From Pseudomonas taetrolens (lineage in GTDB: Bacteria > Pseudomonadota > Gammaproteobacteria > Pseudomonadales > Pseudomonadaceae): a stretch of 64,000 bases of DNA. Numbering within the stretch: position 1 is the stretch's first letter; every line of letters starts with the position of its first letter. The stretch is taken from assembly GCF_900475285.1 (NCBI RefSeq), contig NZ_LS483370.1, positions 4,779,872-4,843,871 of the forward strand, written 5' to 3'. Below the pieces are notes generated by a model. The model did no database searches. It saw nothing but the letters and a program-made list of their open reading frames with translations, and was not told the DNA's origin. A program made the translations under genes and the position numbers. Shown piece after piece: positions 1-8,575 of this stretch.

Positions 1-83
1 AAAGCGAAGTTCATTCCCAGCGGAGTACCCGCCAGGGCCAGCATGCGACCCAGCTGGCCGCCACCGATTACACCGATTTTCAT
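1..83 (-). CDS. purK: PurK, 5-(carboxyamino)imidazole ribonucleotide synthase (N-terminal fragment, cut by window edge)
   Basis: Only the first 27-28 codons are inside the window. The ATG is at 83-81 and the reading begins MKIGVIGGGQLGRMLALAG, the glycine-rich nucleotide-binding start typical of PurK (ATP-grasp). PurK makes N5-CAIR from AIR, ATP and bicarbonate in cytoplasmic purine synthesis. It starts 11 bases after the purE stop on the same strand, so the two form a purEK operon in which PurK supplies the substrate of PurE. The rest of the protein lies outside the window. Confidence 0.93.
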   Translation of the reverse strand, partial: MKIGVIGGGQLGRMLALAGTPLGMNFA

Positions 84-94
84 CGTCAAAAACC

Positions 95-586
95 TCAGGC
101 TTCGCGCGGGTCTGGATTGTCCAGCACGCTGTCTGTCTGCTCAGCACGGAATGCTTTCAGTACGGTATGGAACTGTGGGTGCTTGGCACCCAGGATGCTC
201 GCCGACAGCAGGGCAGCGTTGATAGCGCCCGCTTTGCCGATGGCCAGGGTCGCCACCGGAATGCCAGCAGGCATTTGCACGATCGACAGCAACGAATCAA
301 CGCCCGACAACATGGCCGACTGTACGGGAACACCGAGTACCGGCAAATGGGTTTTGGCTGCACACATGCCTGGCAGGTGGGCTGCGCCACCGGCACCGGC
401 GATGATGACCTCAATCCCGCGGCCTTCGGCCTCTTCGGCATACTGGAACAGCAGATCCGGAGTACGGTGGGCTGAGACCACTTTAACTTCGTAAGGAATG
501 CCGAGTTTTTCCAGCATATCGGCGGTGTGGCTGAGGGTGGACCAATCGGACTTGGAGCCCATGATCACGCCTACCAGTGCACTCAT
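95..586 (-). CDS. purE: PurE, N5-carboxyaminoimidazole ribonucleotide mutase
   Basis: 163 aa, the usual length of class I PurE. It converts N5-CAIR to CAIR in purine biosynthesis. The protein begins [18 protein letters not shown]; the GSKSDW loop near residue 10, SAHRTP near residue 40 and the AGGAAHLPG stretch near residue 70 are PurE active-site signatures. The open frame extends 49 codons upstream, but that extension covers a stable hairpin and is not conserved in type, so I chose the ATG at 586. It is followed by purK 11 bases downstream. The leader contains a terminator-like hairpin (see 622-664), which suggests attenuation of the operon. Confidence 0.95.
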   Translation of the reverse strand: MSALVGVIMGSKSDWSTLSHTADMLEKLGIPYEVKVVSAHRTPDLLFQYAEEAEGRGIEVIIAGAGGAAHLPGMCAAKTHLPVLGVPVQSAMLSGVDSLLSIVQMPAGIPVATLAIGKAGAINAALLSASILGAKHPQFHTVLKAFRAEQTDSVLDNPDPREA

Positions 587-621
587 CGTCGCGCCTCTTC
601 TCTTGGGCGCCCGCAGGCGCG

Positions 622-664
622 TCAAAAAACAACAAGCCACGTGGAGAATCCGACGTGGCTTGTT
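622..664 (-). terminator. Terminator-like hairpin in the purE 5' leader, possible attenuator
   Basis: A perfect 12-bp stem, AACAAGCCACGT at 631-642 against ACGTGGCTTGTT at 653-664, with a 10-base loop. On the minus strand it is followed by GTTTTTTG, the layout of an intrinsic terminator. It sits between a plausible -10 (TATACT, minus strand, 704-709) and the purE start at 586. It could be an attenuator of purEK, or a read-through terminator serving the upstream LysR gene. No riboswitch family was recognised with certainty. Confidence 0.6.
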
Positions 665-762
665 ATAGGAATTAAGGCCGGTCAAGCCAGCCGAAGGCCG
701 CGCAGTATACCCAAAAAGGCAAACAAAACGCATATTCCCCCGACCATCTGCCTTTCACTGTA

Positions 763-787
763 AAAACTGGCCCGGAGCCCGGTTTTA
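763..787. terminator. Imperfect hairpin downstream of the HypT-like gene
   Basis: The segment runs AAAACTGG, CCCGGAGCC, CGGTTTT; an A-rich arm pairs with a T-rich arm with one or two mismatches and a GC core. It lies just beyond the stop of the LysR gene at 828 and upstream of the purE promoter, as expected of a terminator. Pairing is imperfect, hence modest confidence. Confidence 0.4.
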
Positions 788-827
788 CTGACTTTCAGGT
801 CAAGCCAACAACCTCCGCAAGGGCTGG

Positions 828-1745
828 CTATGCAAGCGCCGGAGCTGGGGTTGAAGGGTTTTCCAGTTTACGCCACAACAACCGTACGTTCGCCTTGCGC
901 ACCAAGGCGCAGCGATACAGGCGAATCTCCAGCGGCACATGCCACTGCGGGCCGCCGCATACCACCAGCTCACCCCGCGCCAGCTCGGCCCGCACACTCA
1001 GGTGCGGCACCCAGGCAATGCCCAGCCCTTCAAGCGCCATGCTTTTAAGGCTGTCGGCCATCGCCGTTTCATAAATAGTGGTGAAGCGCAGACTGCGCTG
1101 GCGCAGCAACAAATTGACCGAGCGCCCCAAAAACGCACCCGCACTGTAGGCGAGCAGCGGCACACTGGCTTCCCCTTCCAGGTCGAACAATGGCTTGCCG
1201 TCAGCATCGGCAGCACAGACCGGAAGCATTTCGGTATTACCCAGGTGCAATGACGGGAAAATTTCCGGATCCATCTGCAACGCCGCGTCAGGGTCATAAA
1301 ATGCCAGCATCAAATCGCAGCCACCTTCACGCAGCGCATGCACAGCGTCTCCGACGTTAGTCGCAACCAGCCGTGTGGCGATGTTCAACCCTTCGTTACG
1401 CAATTGAGCGATCCAGCGCGGGAAAAAACCCAGTGCCAGAGAGTGCGCAGCAGCCACTTGCATGACCTCACCTTGCCCGCCTTCGAGGTGATGCAGATGG
1501 CGCAAGACTTCACCCAGCTGCTCGACCACCGTACGTGCCGTCACCAAAAAAAGCTGCCCGGCCGCAGTCAACTCCACCGGGGTGCGGGAACGATTCACCA
1601 AGGTCAGTCCAAGTGCCGCTTCAAGACTTCGAATGCGTCGACTGAAGGCCGGCTGAGTGACAAAACGACGCTCTGCCGCCTGGGAAAAACTACGAGTGGC
1701 GGCCAGGGCACTGAAGTCCTCCAGCCATTTACTTTCTAGGTTCAT
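828..1745 (-). CDS. LysR-family regulator resembling HypT/YjiE (hypochlorite-responsive)
   Basis: 305 aa. The N-terminal winged HTH begins MNLESKWLEDF and continues SFSQAAERRFVTQPAFSRR at about 20-40, which resembles E. coli HypT (YjiE) in phrase order, as do AAAHSLALG near 100, the PVCAADADG stretch and GIAWVP near 250. I chose the ATG at 1745 because it aligns with that family start; eight more codons are open upstream. The C-terminal part is a LysR substrate-binding domain. It is divergent from aspA across 180 bases, so control of aspA and of itself is the obvious guess. Family homology is clear; the effector (an oxidant, as in HypT, or a metabolite of the aspartate cluster) cannot be read from sequence. 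Confidence 0.85.
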   Translation of the reverse strand: MNLESKWLEDFSALAATRSFSQAAERRFVTQPAFSRRIRSLEAALGLTLVNRSRTPVELTAAGQLFLVTARTVVEQLGEVLRHLHHLEGGQGEVMQVAAAHSLALGFFPRWIAQLRNEGLNIATRLVATNVGDAVHALREGGCDLMLAFYDPDAALQMDPEIFPSLHLGNTEMLPVCAADADGKPLFDLEGEASVPLLAYSAGAFLGRSVNLLLRQRSLRFTTIYETAMADSLKSMALEGLGIAWVPHLSVRAELARGELVVCGGPQWHVPLEIRLYRCALVRKANVRLLWRKLENPSTPAPALA

Positions 1746-1925
1746 TGAGTCCTCCCGGACGCGCACCAATTTGGGTCACACGCTCGACGCGCTCTCCGCG
1801 TCACGTCGCCATTATGCCGTTTATGCATAGGATAGTGTTTAAAGGCATTGGCCCTAAATTGGGCGCAGGCCTAGGATTCACAGCGTTCCGGCTCAGACCG
1901 GGTCCTTATCGAGATGATTTCTATC

Positions 1926-3350
1926 ATGTCCTCCGCTGCATCTTTCCGTACCGAAAAAGACCTGCTTGGCGTACTCGAAGTACCCGCTCAAGCGTATTAC
2001 GGCATCCAGACCCTGCGAGCGGTGCATAACTTCCGTCTCTCCGGCGTCCCGATTTCGCACTACCCAAAACTGGTCGTAGGGCTGGCAATGGTCAAACAGG
2101 CCGCTGCTGACGCCAACCGCGAGTTGGGCCATCTGAGCGATGCCAAGCACGCTGCCATCAGCGAAGCTTGTGCCCGCCTGATCCGCGGCGATTTCCACGA
2201 TGAGTTCGTGGTCGACATGATTCAAGGCGGCGCTGGCACTTCAACCAACATGAATGCCAACGAAGTTATCGCCAACATCGCGCTGGAGGCCATGGGCCAC
2301 CAGAAAGGCGAATATCAGTACCTGCACCCGAACAACGACGTCAACATGGCGCAGTCGACCAACGACGCCTACCCGACCGCGATCCGCCTGGGTCTGCTGC
2401 TGGGGCACGACGCCATGCTTGCCAGCCTCGATAGCCTGATCCAGGCATTCGCCGCTAAGGGTGAAGAATTCAGCCACGTCCTGAAGATGGGCCGTACCCA
2501 GCTGCAAGACGCCGTGCCAATGACCTTGGGCCAAGAGTTCCGTGCTTTCGCCACAACCCTGGGTGAAGACCTGGCGCGCCTGAAAACGCTGGCACCTGAA
2601 CTGCTGACCGAAGTGAACCTGGGCGGTACCGCCATCGGTACCGGCATCAACGCCGACCCGCGTTACCAGCACCTGGCCGTTCAACGTCTGGCGACCATCA
2701 GCGGCCACCCGCTGGTTCCGGCAGCTGACCTGATTGAAGCCACCTCGGACATGGGCGCCTTCGTACTGTTCTCCGGCATGCTCAAGCGTACCGCAGTCAA
2801 GCTGTCGAAGATCTGCAACGACCTGCGCCTGCTGTCCAGCGGCCCACGCACCGGCATCAACGAGATCAATCTGCCTGCGCGTCAGCCTGGCAGCTCGATC
2901 ATGCCTGGCAAAGTCAACCCGGTTATCCCGGAAGCCGTTAACCAAGTGGCCTTCCAGATCATCGGTAACGACCTGGCACTGACCATCGCAGCCGAAGGCG
3001 GCCAGCTGCAACTGAACGTGATGGAACCGTTGATCGCCTTCAAGATCTTCGACTCGATCCGCCTGCTGCAACGCGCCATGGACATGCTCCGCGAACATTG
3101 CATCGTCGGCATCACTGCCAACGAAGCACGCTGCCGCGAACTGGTCGAGCACTCGATCGGCCTGGTCACTGCACTGAACCCGTACATCGGCTACGAAAAC
3201 GCCACCCGCATTGCCCGAATCGCCCTCGAAAGCGGTCGTGGCGTGCTGGAACTGGTGCGTGAAGAAGGCTTGCTCGACGATGCCATGCTCGACGACATCC
3301 TGCGCCCGGAAAACATGATTGCCCCGCGTCTGGTGCCTTTGAAGGCCTAA
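1926..3350 (+). CDS. aspA: Aspartate ammonia-lyase (aspartase)
   Basis: 474 aa, normal for aspartases. It catalyses reversible deamination of L-aspartate to fumarate and ammonia in the cytoplasm. The fumarase/aspartase signature GSSIMPGKVNP (about 320-330) carries the catalytic serine loop; GGAGTSTNMNANEV (about 100) and NDVNMAQSTNDAYPTA (about 140) are further active-site regions. The start is taken at ATG 1926 (MSSAASFRTEKD), matching Pseudomonas orthologues; an in-frame ATG at 1914 is possible and ribosome-binding signals are weak for both. Downstream a strong terminator isolates it, then come an amino acid symporter and asparaginase, which together would convert asparagine to aspartate to fumarate. 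Confidence 0.96.
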   Translation: MSSAASFRTEKDLLGVLEVPAQAYYGIQTLRAVHNFRLSGVPISHYPKLVVGLAMVKQAAADANRELGHLSDAKHAAISEACARLIRGDFHDEFVVDMIQGGAGTSTNMNANEVIANIALEAMGHQKGEYQYLHPNNDVNMAQSTNDAYPTAIRLGLLLGHDAMLASLDSLIQAFAAKGEEFSHVLKMGRTQLQDAVPMTLGQEFRAFATTLGEDLARLKTLAPELLTEVNLGGTAIGTGINADPRYQHLAVQRLATISGHPLVPAADLIEATSDMGAFVLFSGMLKRTAVKLSKICNDLRLLSSGPRTGINEINLPARQPGSSIMPGKVNPVIPEAVNQVAFQIIGNDLALTIAAEGGQLQLNVMEPLIAFKIFDSIRLLQRAMDMLREHCIVGITANEARCRELVEHSIGLVTALNPYIGYENATRIARIALESGRGVLELVREEGLLDDAMLDDILRPENMIAPRLVPLKA

Positions 3351-3401
3351 CGCTGTAACACGCTCACCAGGTCGAGAGACTAGACACCTCTCACCTTTTG
3401 A

Positions 3402-3434
3402 GGGCTCGCAGATACATCTGCGAGCCCTTTTTTT
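3402..3434 (+). terminator. Intrinsic terminator of aspA
   Basis: Near-perfect stem GGGCTCGCAGA / TCTGCGAGCCC (arms at 3402-3413 and 3416-3427) followed by seven T (3428-3434). Confidence 0.93.
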
Positions 3435-3788
3435 GCCCGTAATTTGAGAGTTTCTTTCTCTAGTCAGTCGCGGGCGAAGGCAGCAACAAAGACCGAAAGA
3501 CCTTCCGTAAACAGAACGCCAGCACGACCTGCGGCATCGTGTAGAGGCGGGAGACACATGAAAAATCAGTCACTTATGGAGACGCTTCCTACACGTATAG
3601 GTATAGTGCCGCCCCTCTTGCGTGTGTAGGCCTGCAATAGCAGCCACTGGCAACGCGAAAACAGCATCGTAAACCAAGCAGCAACATGGCCAGGGTCCAT
3701 CGCCTACTTTTACGCCCCTCGCCTGGGATGTAACGCGATATTTCGATCCGGCCGTTTTGCCATCAGATAAAAACAGCGAGGAATAATC
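3435..3788. other. Intergenic region between aspA terminator and the AGCS symporter
   Basis: 354 bases. It must hold the promoter and leader of the symporter gene. The only other item is a 23-codon frame at 3558-3629 with a good ribosome-binding site, listed separately. No tRNA-like or repeat structure was seen. Confidence 0.5.
3558..3629 (+). CDS. Possible leader peptide of 23 aa
   Basis: The frame starts at ATG 3558 after a purine-rich GGCGGGAGA (3547-3553) at good spacing, encodes MKNQSLMETLPTRIGIVPPL and ends with RV and a TAG at 3627-3629. It lies 160 bases before the symporter start. There is no run of one amino acid that would mark a classic attenuation peptide, and no family is recognised. 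It could be chance; the ribosome-binding site is the main support. Confidence 0.25.
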   Translation: MKNQSLMETLPTRIGIVPPLLRV

Positions 3789-5210
3789 ATGCTTGAAGTC
3801 ATCAATGACTTCCTCTCAGGGAAAGTGCTCATCGTGCTCATGGTTGGGCTCGGGGGCTACTTCACGATTCGCTCGCGTTTCGTTCAGTTCCGTTACTTCC
3901 TGCACATGTTTTCGGTATTCAAAGACAGCTTGCGCAGCAGCGCCGGTGAACTGAGTTCGTTTCAGGCATTGATGCTGAGCCTGGCGGGCCGTGTAGGTGC
4001 AGGCAACATTGCCGGTGTCGGCATCGCCGTAACCCTCGGCGGACCTGGCGCAGTGTTCTGGATGTGGGTGACAGCCCTGGTCGGGATGTCCAGCAGCCTG
4101 ATCGAATGTTCTCTCGGCCAGCTGTACAAGCGTCGTGACGCTGAAGGTCAGCTACGTGGTGGCCCGTCCTTCTATATGAAATACGGCCTGGGCAAAAAGT
4201 GGATGGGCCAGCTGATGGCCGTCTTGCTGCTGATCACCTTCGGTTTTGCCTTTATGGGCCTGCAAGCCCATGCCGTGACCCACTCGCTGCAAGATGCTTT
4301 CGGCTTTGAAACCAACTACTCGGGCCTGGCCATCGCCGTGCTGCTAGGCCTGGTGTTTATCGGTGGCATCAAGCGTATCGCTTCGGTGGCTGACCTTCTG
4401 GTACCGGTCAAGACCCTGGCCTATATCGCAGTCACCTTGTACGTGATTGTGCTGCAGTTCGATCACGTGCCAGCCATGCTGGGCCATATCGTCAAGAGCG
4501 CCTTCGGTATCGACCCGGTGTTTGGCGGCCTGATCGGCAGTGCCATTGTCATGGGCGTCAAACGCGGTGTATTCGCCAACGAAGCCGGTCTGGGCAGTGC
4601 CCCGAACGTCGCTGCCGTGGCCGATGTTGATCACCCGATTGCTCAAGGTGTGGTTCAGGCATTCAGCGTATTCCTCGACACCTTCGTAATCTGCACCTGC
4701 ACCGCGTTGCTGATTCTGCTGTCTGGTTTCTACACTCCGGGCTTTGAAGGCGATGGCATTGCCCTGACCCAAAACTCCCTGGCGGCCGTTGTGGGCGAAT
4801 GGGGCCGTGTATTTATCAGCGTGGCCCTGGCGCTGTTCGTGTTCACCTCAATGCTCTACAACTACTATCTGGGTGAAAACAACCTGCGCTTTCTGGTCGG
4901 TGAAAGCCGCAAAGCGCTGATTGGTTATCGCGTGCTGGTGCTTGTGTTGATTTTTTGGGGGTCGATCGAAAACCTGCAGACCGTCTTCGCGTTCGCCGAC
5001 ATCGCCATGACCATGTTGGCCTTCGTCAACCTGGTTGCCTTGGCGATGCTGTTCAAAATCTGCATGCGTGTACTCAAGGACTACGACGACCAGCGCTGTG
5101 CGGGGATCAAGACACCTGTGTTCGATTCCAGTAAATTTCCGGATCTGGATCTGGATCTGAAAGCCTGGCCGCCAAGATCGGTCGCCAAGGCCACAGAGAC
5201 CAAACGCTGA
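3789..5210 (+). CDS. AGCS-family alanine/glycine:cation symporter
   Basis: 473 aa integral membrane protein with about ten to eleven hydrophobic segments. The stretch SLAGRVGAGNIAGVGIAVTL (about 65-84) and GGPGAVFWMWVTALVGM just after it are the AGCS (SSS-like Na+/amino acid) signature; NEAGLGSAPNVAA at about 265 is the second conserved helix. These carriers take up alanine, glycine or related amino acids with Na+ (or H+). Start ATG 3789 follows a GAGGAAT ribosome-binding site. Placement between aspA and ansA suggests a role in amino acid scavenging, but substrate cannot be fixed by sequence. A terminator follows. Confidence 0.92.
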   Translation: MLEVINDFLSGKVLIVLMVGLGGYFTIRSRFVQFRYFLHMFSVFKDSLRSSAGELSSFQALMLSLAGRVGAGNIAGVGIAVTLGGPGAVFWMWVTALVGMSSSLIECSLGQLYKRRDAEGQLRGGPSFYMKYGLGKKWMGQLMAVLLLITFGFAFMGLQAHAVTHSLQDAFGFETNYSGLAIAVLLGLVFIGGIKRIASVADLLVPVKTLAYIAVTLYVIVLQFDHVPAMLGHIVKSAFGIDPVFGGLIGSAIVMGVKRGVFANEAGLGSAPNVAAVADVDHPIAQGVVQAFSVFLDTFVICTCTALLILLSGFYTPGFEGDGIALTQNSLAAVVGEWGRVFISVALALFVFTSMLYNYYLGENNLRFLVGESRKALIGYRVLVLVLIFWGSIENLQTVFAFADIAMTMLAFVNLVALAMLFKICMRVLKDYDDQRCAGIKTPVFDSSKFPDLDLDLKAWPPRSVAKATETKR

Positions 5211-5217
5211 CACTCAC

Positions 5218-5249
5218 GCAGCGGTTCTGACCAGAACCGCTGCGTTTTT
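5218..5249 (+). terminator. Intrinsic terminator of the symporter gene
   Basis: Perfect 11-bp stem GCAGCGGTTCT / AGAACCGCTGC, four-base loop, then GTTTTT (5244-5249). The asparaginase gene starts 18 bases later, so it must be reached by read-through or by its own promoter. Confidence 0.92.
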
Positions 5250-5267
5250 GCTTATGGGGACTCATAA

Positions 5268-6266
5268 ATGACCACTCATCACATCGCCCAACGCGTCATG
5301 GTGCTCTACACCGGCGGCACCATCGGCATGCAAGCCAGCGCCAACGGCCTGGCGCCCGCGTCCGGCTTCGAAGCGCGCATGGGTGAATTCCTCGCCAGCC
5401 AACCCCAACTGCAAGTGCCGCAATGGCGCTTTCGCGAGATGAGCCCGCTGATCGACAGCGCCAACATGACGCCTGCTTATTGGCTGCGTCTGCGTGCCGC
5501 GATTGTCGAAGCTATCGAACAGGACGGCTGCGACTCGGTATTGGTCCTGCATGGCACTGACACTTTGGCCTACAGTGCGGCGGCTATGTGCTTTCAACTG
5601 CTGGGCTTACCAGCACCGGTGGTATTTACCGGCTCCATGCTGCCCGCAGGTGTGCCCGACAGCGATGCCTGGGAAAACATCAGCGGTGCATTGACGGCCC
5701 TCGCACAAGGTCAGCCTCACGGTGTGCAGCTGTACTTTCACGGCGCGCTGCTGGCGCCAACCCGCTGTGCCAAAGTGCGCAGCTTTGGACGTAACCCGTT
5801 CATGGCGCTCAATCGCAATGGCGGTGCTGCCAAGGCCGAGACGCTCCCCGTCGCACTGAACTACAACCAGCCCCGACGCGAAGCCTGCGTGGGCGTATTA
5901 CCGCTGGTGCCGGGAATCAACGCCGCACAGCTGGATGCCATGCTGAGCAGTGGCATTCAGGCGCTGGTGCTGGAGTGCTTCGGCAGCGGCACCGGCCCAA
6001 GCGACAACCCGGCATTCCTGGCCAGCCTGCAACAGGCGCAGAAGGACGGCATCGTAGTTGTCGCCATTACCCAATGCCATGAAGGCGGCGTGGAGCTGGA
6101 CGTGTACGAAGCGGGCAGTCGTTTACGTGGAGCAGGTGTACTCTCGGGCGGCGGCATGACCCGCGAAGCCGTATTCGGCAAATTGCACGCCTTGCTGGGT
6201 GCAGACTTGCCCTTGGCTGAAGTGCGACGCCTGATCGAACTGGACCTGTGTTCAGAGCTGGCTTAA
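5268..6266 (+). CDS. ansA: Type I (cytoplasmic) L-asparaginase
   Basis: 332 aa, no signal peptide. It hydrolyses L-asparagine to aspartate and ammonia. The nucleophile loop YTGGTIGM (Thr15) and the second active-site motif HGTDTLAYSA (Thr96-Asp97) are both intact, and GSMLPAGVPDSDAW follows at about 120. Length and absence of an export signal indicate the low-affinity cytoplasmic type I enzyme rather than periplasmic type II. The ATG at 5268 follows GGGGA. Its product, aspartate, is the substrate of AspA encoded 2 kb upstream on the same strand. Confidence 0.94.
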   Translation: MTTHHIAQRVMVLYTGGTIGMQASANGLAPASGFEARMGEFLASQPQLQVPQWRFREMSPLIDSANMTPAYWLRLRAAIVEAIEQDGCDSVLVLHGTDTLAYSAAAMCFQLLGLPAPVVFTGSMLPAGVPDSDAWENISGALTALAQGQPHGVQLYFHGALLAPTRCAKVRSFGRNPFMALNRNGGAAKAETLPVALNYNQPRREACVGVLPLVPGINAAQLDAMLSSGIQALVLECFGSGTGPSDNPAFLASLQQAQKDGIVVVAITQCHEGGVELDVYEAGSRLRGAGVLSGGGMTREAVFGKLHALLGADLPLAEVRRLIELDLCSELA

Positions 6267-6326
6267 GTACATTCCCCCTCGGCACATAACTTGCTCGCTT
6301 CCAGCACCTTTAGGCAGGAAGCGAGC

Positions 6327-7319
6327 ATGCCCCATTCCCATCTCACAACGCTCAATGCGGTCTCGCTGGTGCTCAGCACCTTCAAGGCCGAAGGCATGCC
6401 CAACGAGGTGCTGTTAGCCGGTAGCGGCATACGGGCTGCGGACTTGAGCCGCGCAGACAGCCGAATCACAACCGACCAAGAGATGCGCGTGTGTGCCAAC
6501 GCCGTTGCGTTACGGCGCGAGATCGGGCTGGAGTTGGGGCTACGCATGCACGTGTCTTCATACGGCATGCTCGGTTATGCCCTGCTCACCAGTGCCACCT
6601 TAGGTGACGCTTTACGCTTGGCCCTGCGCTACCCGGCGCTACTGGGAACGTTGTTTGATTTAAGCCTTGAGGTTCAGGACGACATTGTCTGGTTTTGCGC
6701 CAATGGCTACCGAGAGAACCCGCAACTGGCTGTTTTCAACACCGAACTGTGTCTGGTTTCACTGAAGACTATTTGCAATGACCTGCTCGGTCAGCCTTTG
6801 CCCTTGCTAGCTGCGCGGTTCGCCCATAGCGCCCCGGACTACCGGGCTCAATACGGGAAGAGCCTCGACTGCCCACACCGTTTCGACGCTTCGGACAATG
6901 CATTTGCCTTTGCCAGACACTGGCTGGAGCACCCTTTGCCATTGGCAGATGCCGTCACTCACCAAGCGATGGCCGAGCGTTGTCGAAGACAAAACAGGGA
7001 ATTTACCGGTCGCCAGACATGGCTGGACCGGATCCGCCAACTACTGGCCGACCAACTTCACGCCGCACCGGGCGTTGAGGGGCTGGCCGAACAAATGAAC
7101 TGCTCACCTCGCACCCTGCGCCGGCATCTGCATGCCGTGGGCTGCAGCTACCAGGCCTTGCTCGATGACCTGCGCTTTGAGCGCGCCAAGAGCCTGTTAA
7201 ACGAAACCGAATGGCCGATTTACCGGATCGCCGACACGCTGGGTTTCAGCGAGACGGCCAGCTTTCGACACGCGTTTATCCGCTGGAGCGGCGTATCACC
7301 CAGTCAGTTTCGCGCCTGA
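6327..7319 (+). CDS. AraC-family transcriptional regulator
   Basis: 330 aa. The N-terminal 190 residues are an AraC-type ligand domain of the PF12625 kind (GLELGLRMHVSSYGMLGYAL). The C-terminal 95 residues carry two helix-turn-helix units: VEGLAEQMNCSPRTLRRHLH and IYRIADTLGFSETASFRHAF, ending in the usual WSGVSPSQFR. ATG 6327 is preceded by AGGAAG at good distance; an upstream ATG at 6291 has none. It lies between ansA and the acetylpolyamine operon, in the same direction, 213 bases before the latter; control of the polyamine genes is the more likely role by position. The effector is unknown. Confidence 0.88.
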   Translation: MPHSHLTTLNAVSLVLSTFKAEGMPNEVLLAGSGIRAADLSRADSRITTDQEMRVCANAVALRREIGLELGLRMHVSSYGMLGYALLTSATLGDALRLALRYPALLGTLFDLSLEVQDDIVWFCANGYRENPQLAVFNTELCLVSLKTICNDLLGQPLPLLAARFAHSAPDYRAQYGKSLDCPHRFDASDNAFAFARHWLEHPLPLADAVTHQAMAERCRRQNREFTGRQTWLDRIRQLLADQLHAAPGVEGLAEQMNCSPRTLRRHLHAVGCSYQALLDDLRFERAKSLLNETEWPIYRIADTLGFSETASFRHAFIRWSGVSPSQFRA

Positions 7320-7532
7320 AAAATCTTGCCCATCGGTCGTTTCAGCTGGCCATGACCGAACGCCCCGTATTCTTTGTTGCTCAAAAAAGGGGCACTCGTG
7401 CGCTTGAAAGAGGCGAATTTCGGTCAATCATTTTGGCCATATTTATCCCCTTTTGGCCGCTCTGGCCGTTCTCTGAAAGATCCAACCCCGCAAGACTGTT
7501 ACCCACCAGTTAAGCCTGCGGAGAATAAGAAA

Positions 7533-8570
7533 ATGCTGACAATCTACTCGGATGATCACCATCTACATCACGGCCGCTGCGAGTTGATGGACGGCCAATT
7601 GATGCCTTGCTTTGAAATGCCCTCTCGCGCCGACCATATTTTGCAACGCGTAATAAACCGTGAACTGGGGCCTGTACATGCTCCACAAGACTTTGGCCGC
7701 ACCCCTCTGGAGCGTATCCACAGCGCCGCCTACCTGGATTTTTTCCAGGGCGCCTGGGCACGCTGGAGCGAACAGGGCCGAGACGGCGATTTGCTGCCCT
7801 ACACTTGGCCTGCCCGCACCTTGCGCTCAGTATTACCCACCAGCCTGCATGGCCAATTGGGGTATTACAGCTTTGACGGCGGAGCACCGATTACCGCAGG
7901 CACATGGCAGGCAGCCTATAGCGCAGCGCAGGTTGCCCTGACCGCTCAGGCGGAAATCCAGCGCGGCGCCCGCAGTGCATTCGCCTTGTGCCGGCCACCC
8001 GGTCACCACGCCGCAGGCGACTTGATGGGCGGCTATTGCTACCTGAACAACGCTGCCATTGCGGCTCAAGCCTTCCTCGATCAAGGCCGCCAGAAGGTTG
8101 CGATCCTCGATGTCGACTATCACCATGGCAATGGTACGCAGTCGATTTTCTATGAGCGCAACGACGTGCTGTTCACTTCGATCCATGGCCATCCTGAAGC
8201 CGAGTTCCCGTTCTTTCTGGGTTACGACGATGAACATGGCGAAGGCCCGGGCGAAGGCTTCAACTTCAACTACCCGCTGGCAGCAGGCTCAGCCTGGAGC
8301 CACTGGAGCGCCGCACTGGAACAGGCCTGCACCGAGATCGAACGCTACGACGCTGATGTCTTGGTCATTTCGTTGGGGGTCGACACGTTCAAGGACGACC
8401 CGATCTCCCAGTTCAAGCTTGATAGCCCGGACTACCTGCGCATGGGCGAACGCATCGCGGGTCTGGGGAAACCCACTCTGTTCGTGATGGAGGGGGGTTA
8501 CGCCGTAGAGGAAATCGGCATCAATGCCGTCAATGTACTTGAAGGCTTCCAGCGTGCTACCGAGGAATGA
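7533..8570 (+). CDS. aphA: Acetylpolyamine amidohydrolase (histone-deacetylase fold)
   Basis: 345 aa. The start MLTIYSDDHHLHHGRCEL and the length match Mycoplana ramosa and Pseudomonas acetylpolyamine amidohydrolases. Zinc ligands are present at Asp195, His197 (ILDVDYHHGNG) and Asp284 (LGVDTFKDD); the catalytic His158-His159 pair is in RPPGHHAAG, and Tyr323 is in GGYAVEE. The enzyme removes acetyl groups from N-acetylputrescine, N-acetylcadaverine and acetylspermidine, letting acetylated polyamines be used. ATG 7533 follows GCGGAGAA. Its stop overlaps the region of the next gene's ribosome-binding site, coupling it to a polyamine-binding protein. Paralogues aphA and aphB exist in Pseudomonas; I assign aphA by the enzyme family, not by proof of orthology. 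Confidence 0.9.
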   Translation: MLTIYSDDHHLHHGRCELMDGQLMPCFEMPSRADHILQRVINRELGPVHAPQDFGRTPLERIHSAAYLDFFQGAWARWSEQGRDGDLLPYTWPARTLRSVLPTSLHGQLGYYSFDGGAPITAGTWQAAYSAAQVALTAQAEIQRGARSAFALCRPPGHHAAGDLMGGYCYLNNAAIAAQAFLDQGRQKVAILDVDYHHGNGTQSIFYERNDVLFTSIHGHPEAEFPFFLGYDDEHGEGPGEGFNFNYPLAAGSAWSHWSAALEQACTEIERYDADVLVISLGVDTFKDDPISQFKLDSPDYLRMGERIAGLGKPTLFVMEGGYAVEEIGINAVNVLEGFQRATEE

Positions 8571-8575
8571 AAACA

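Noticed and set aside
635..646. CCACGTGG core in the purE leader as parS
   Set aside because: The flanking bases do not match parS and the sequence is fully explained by the leader hairpin.
7352..7513. 53-codon frame before the acetylpolyamine operon
   Set aside because: No ribosome-binding site or recognisable sequence; it is probably leader DNA of the operon.
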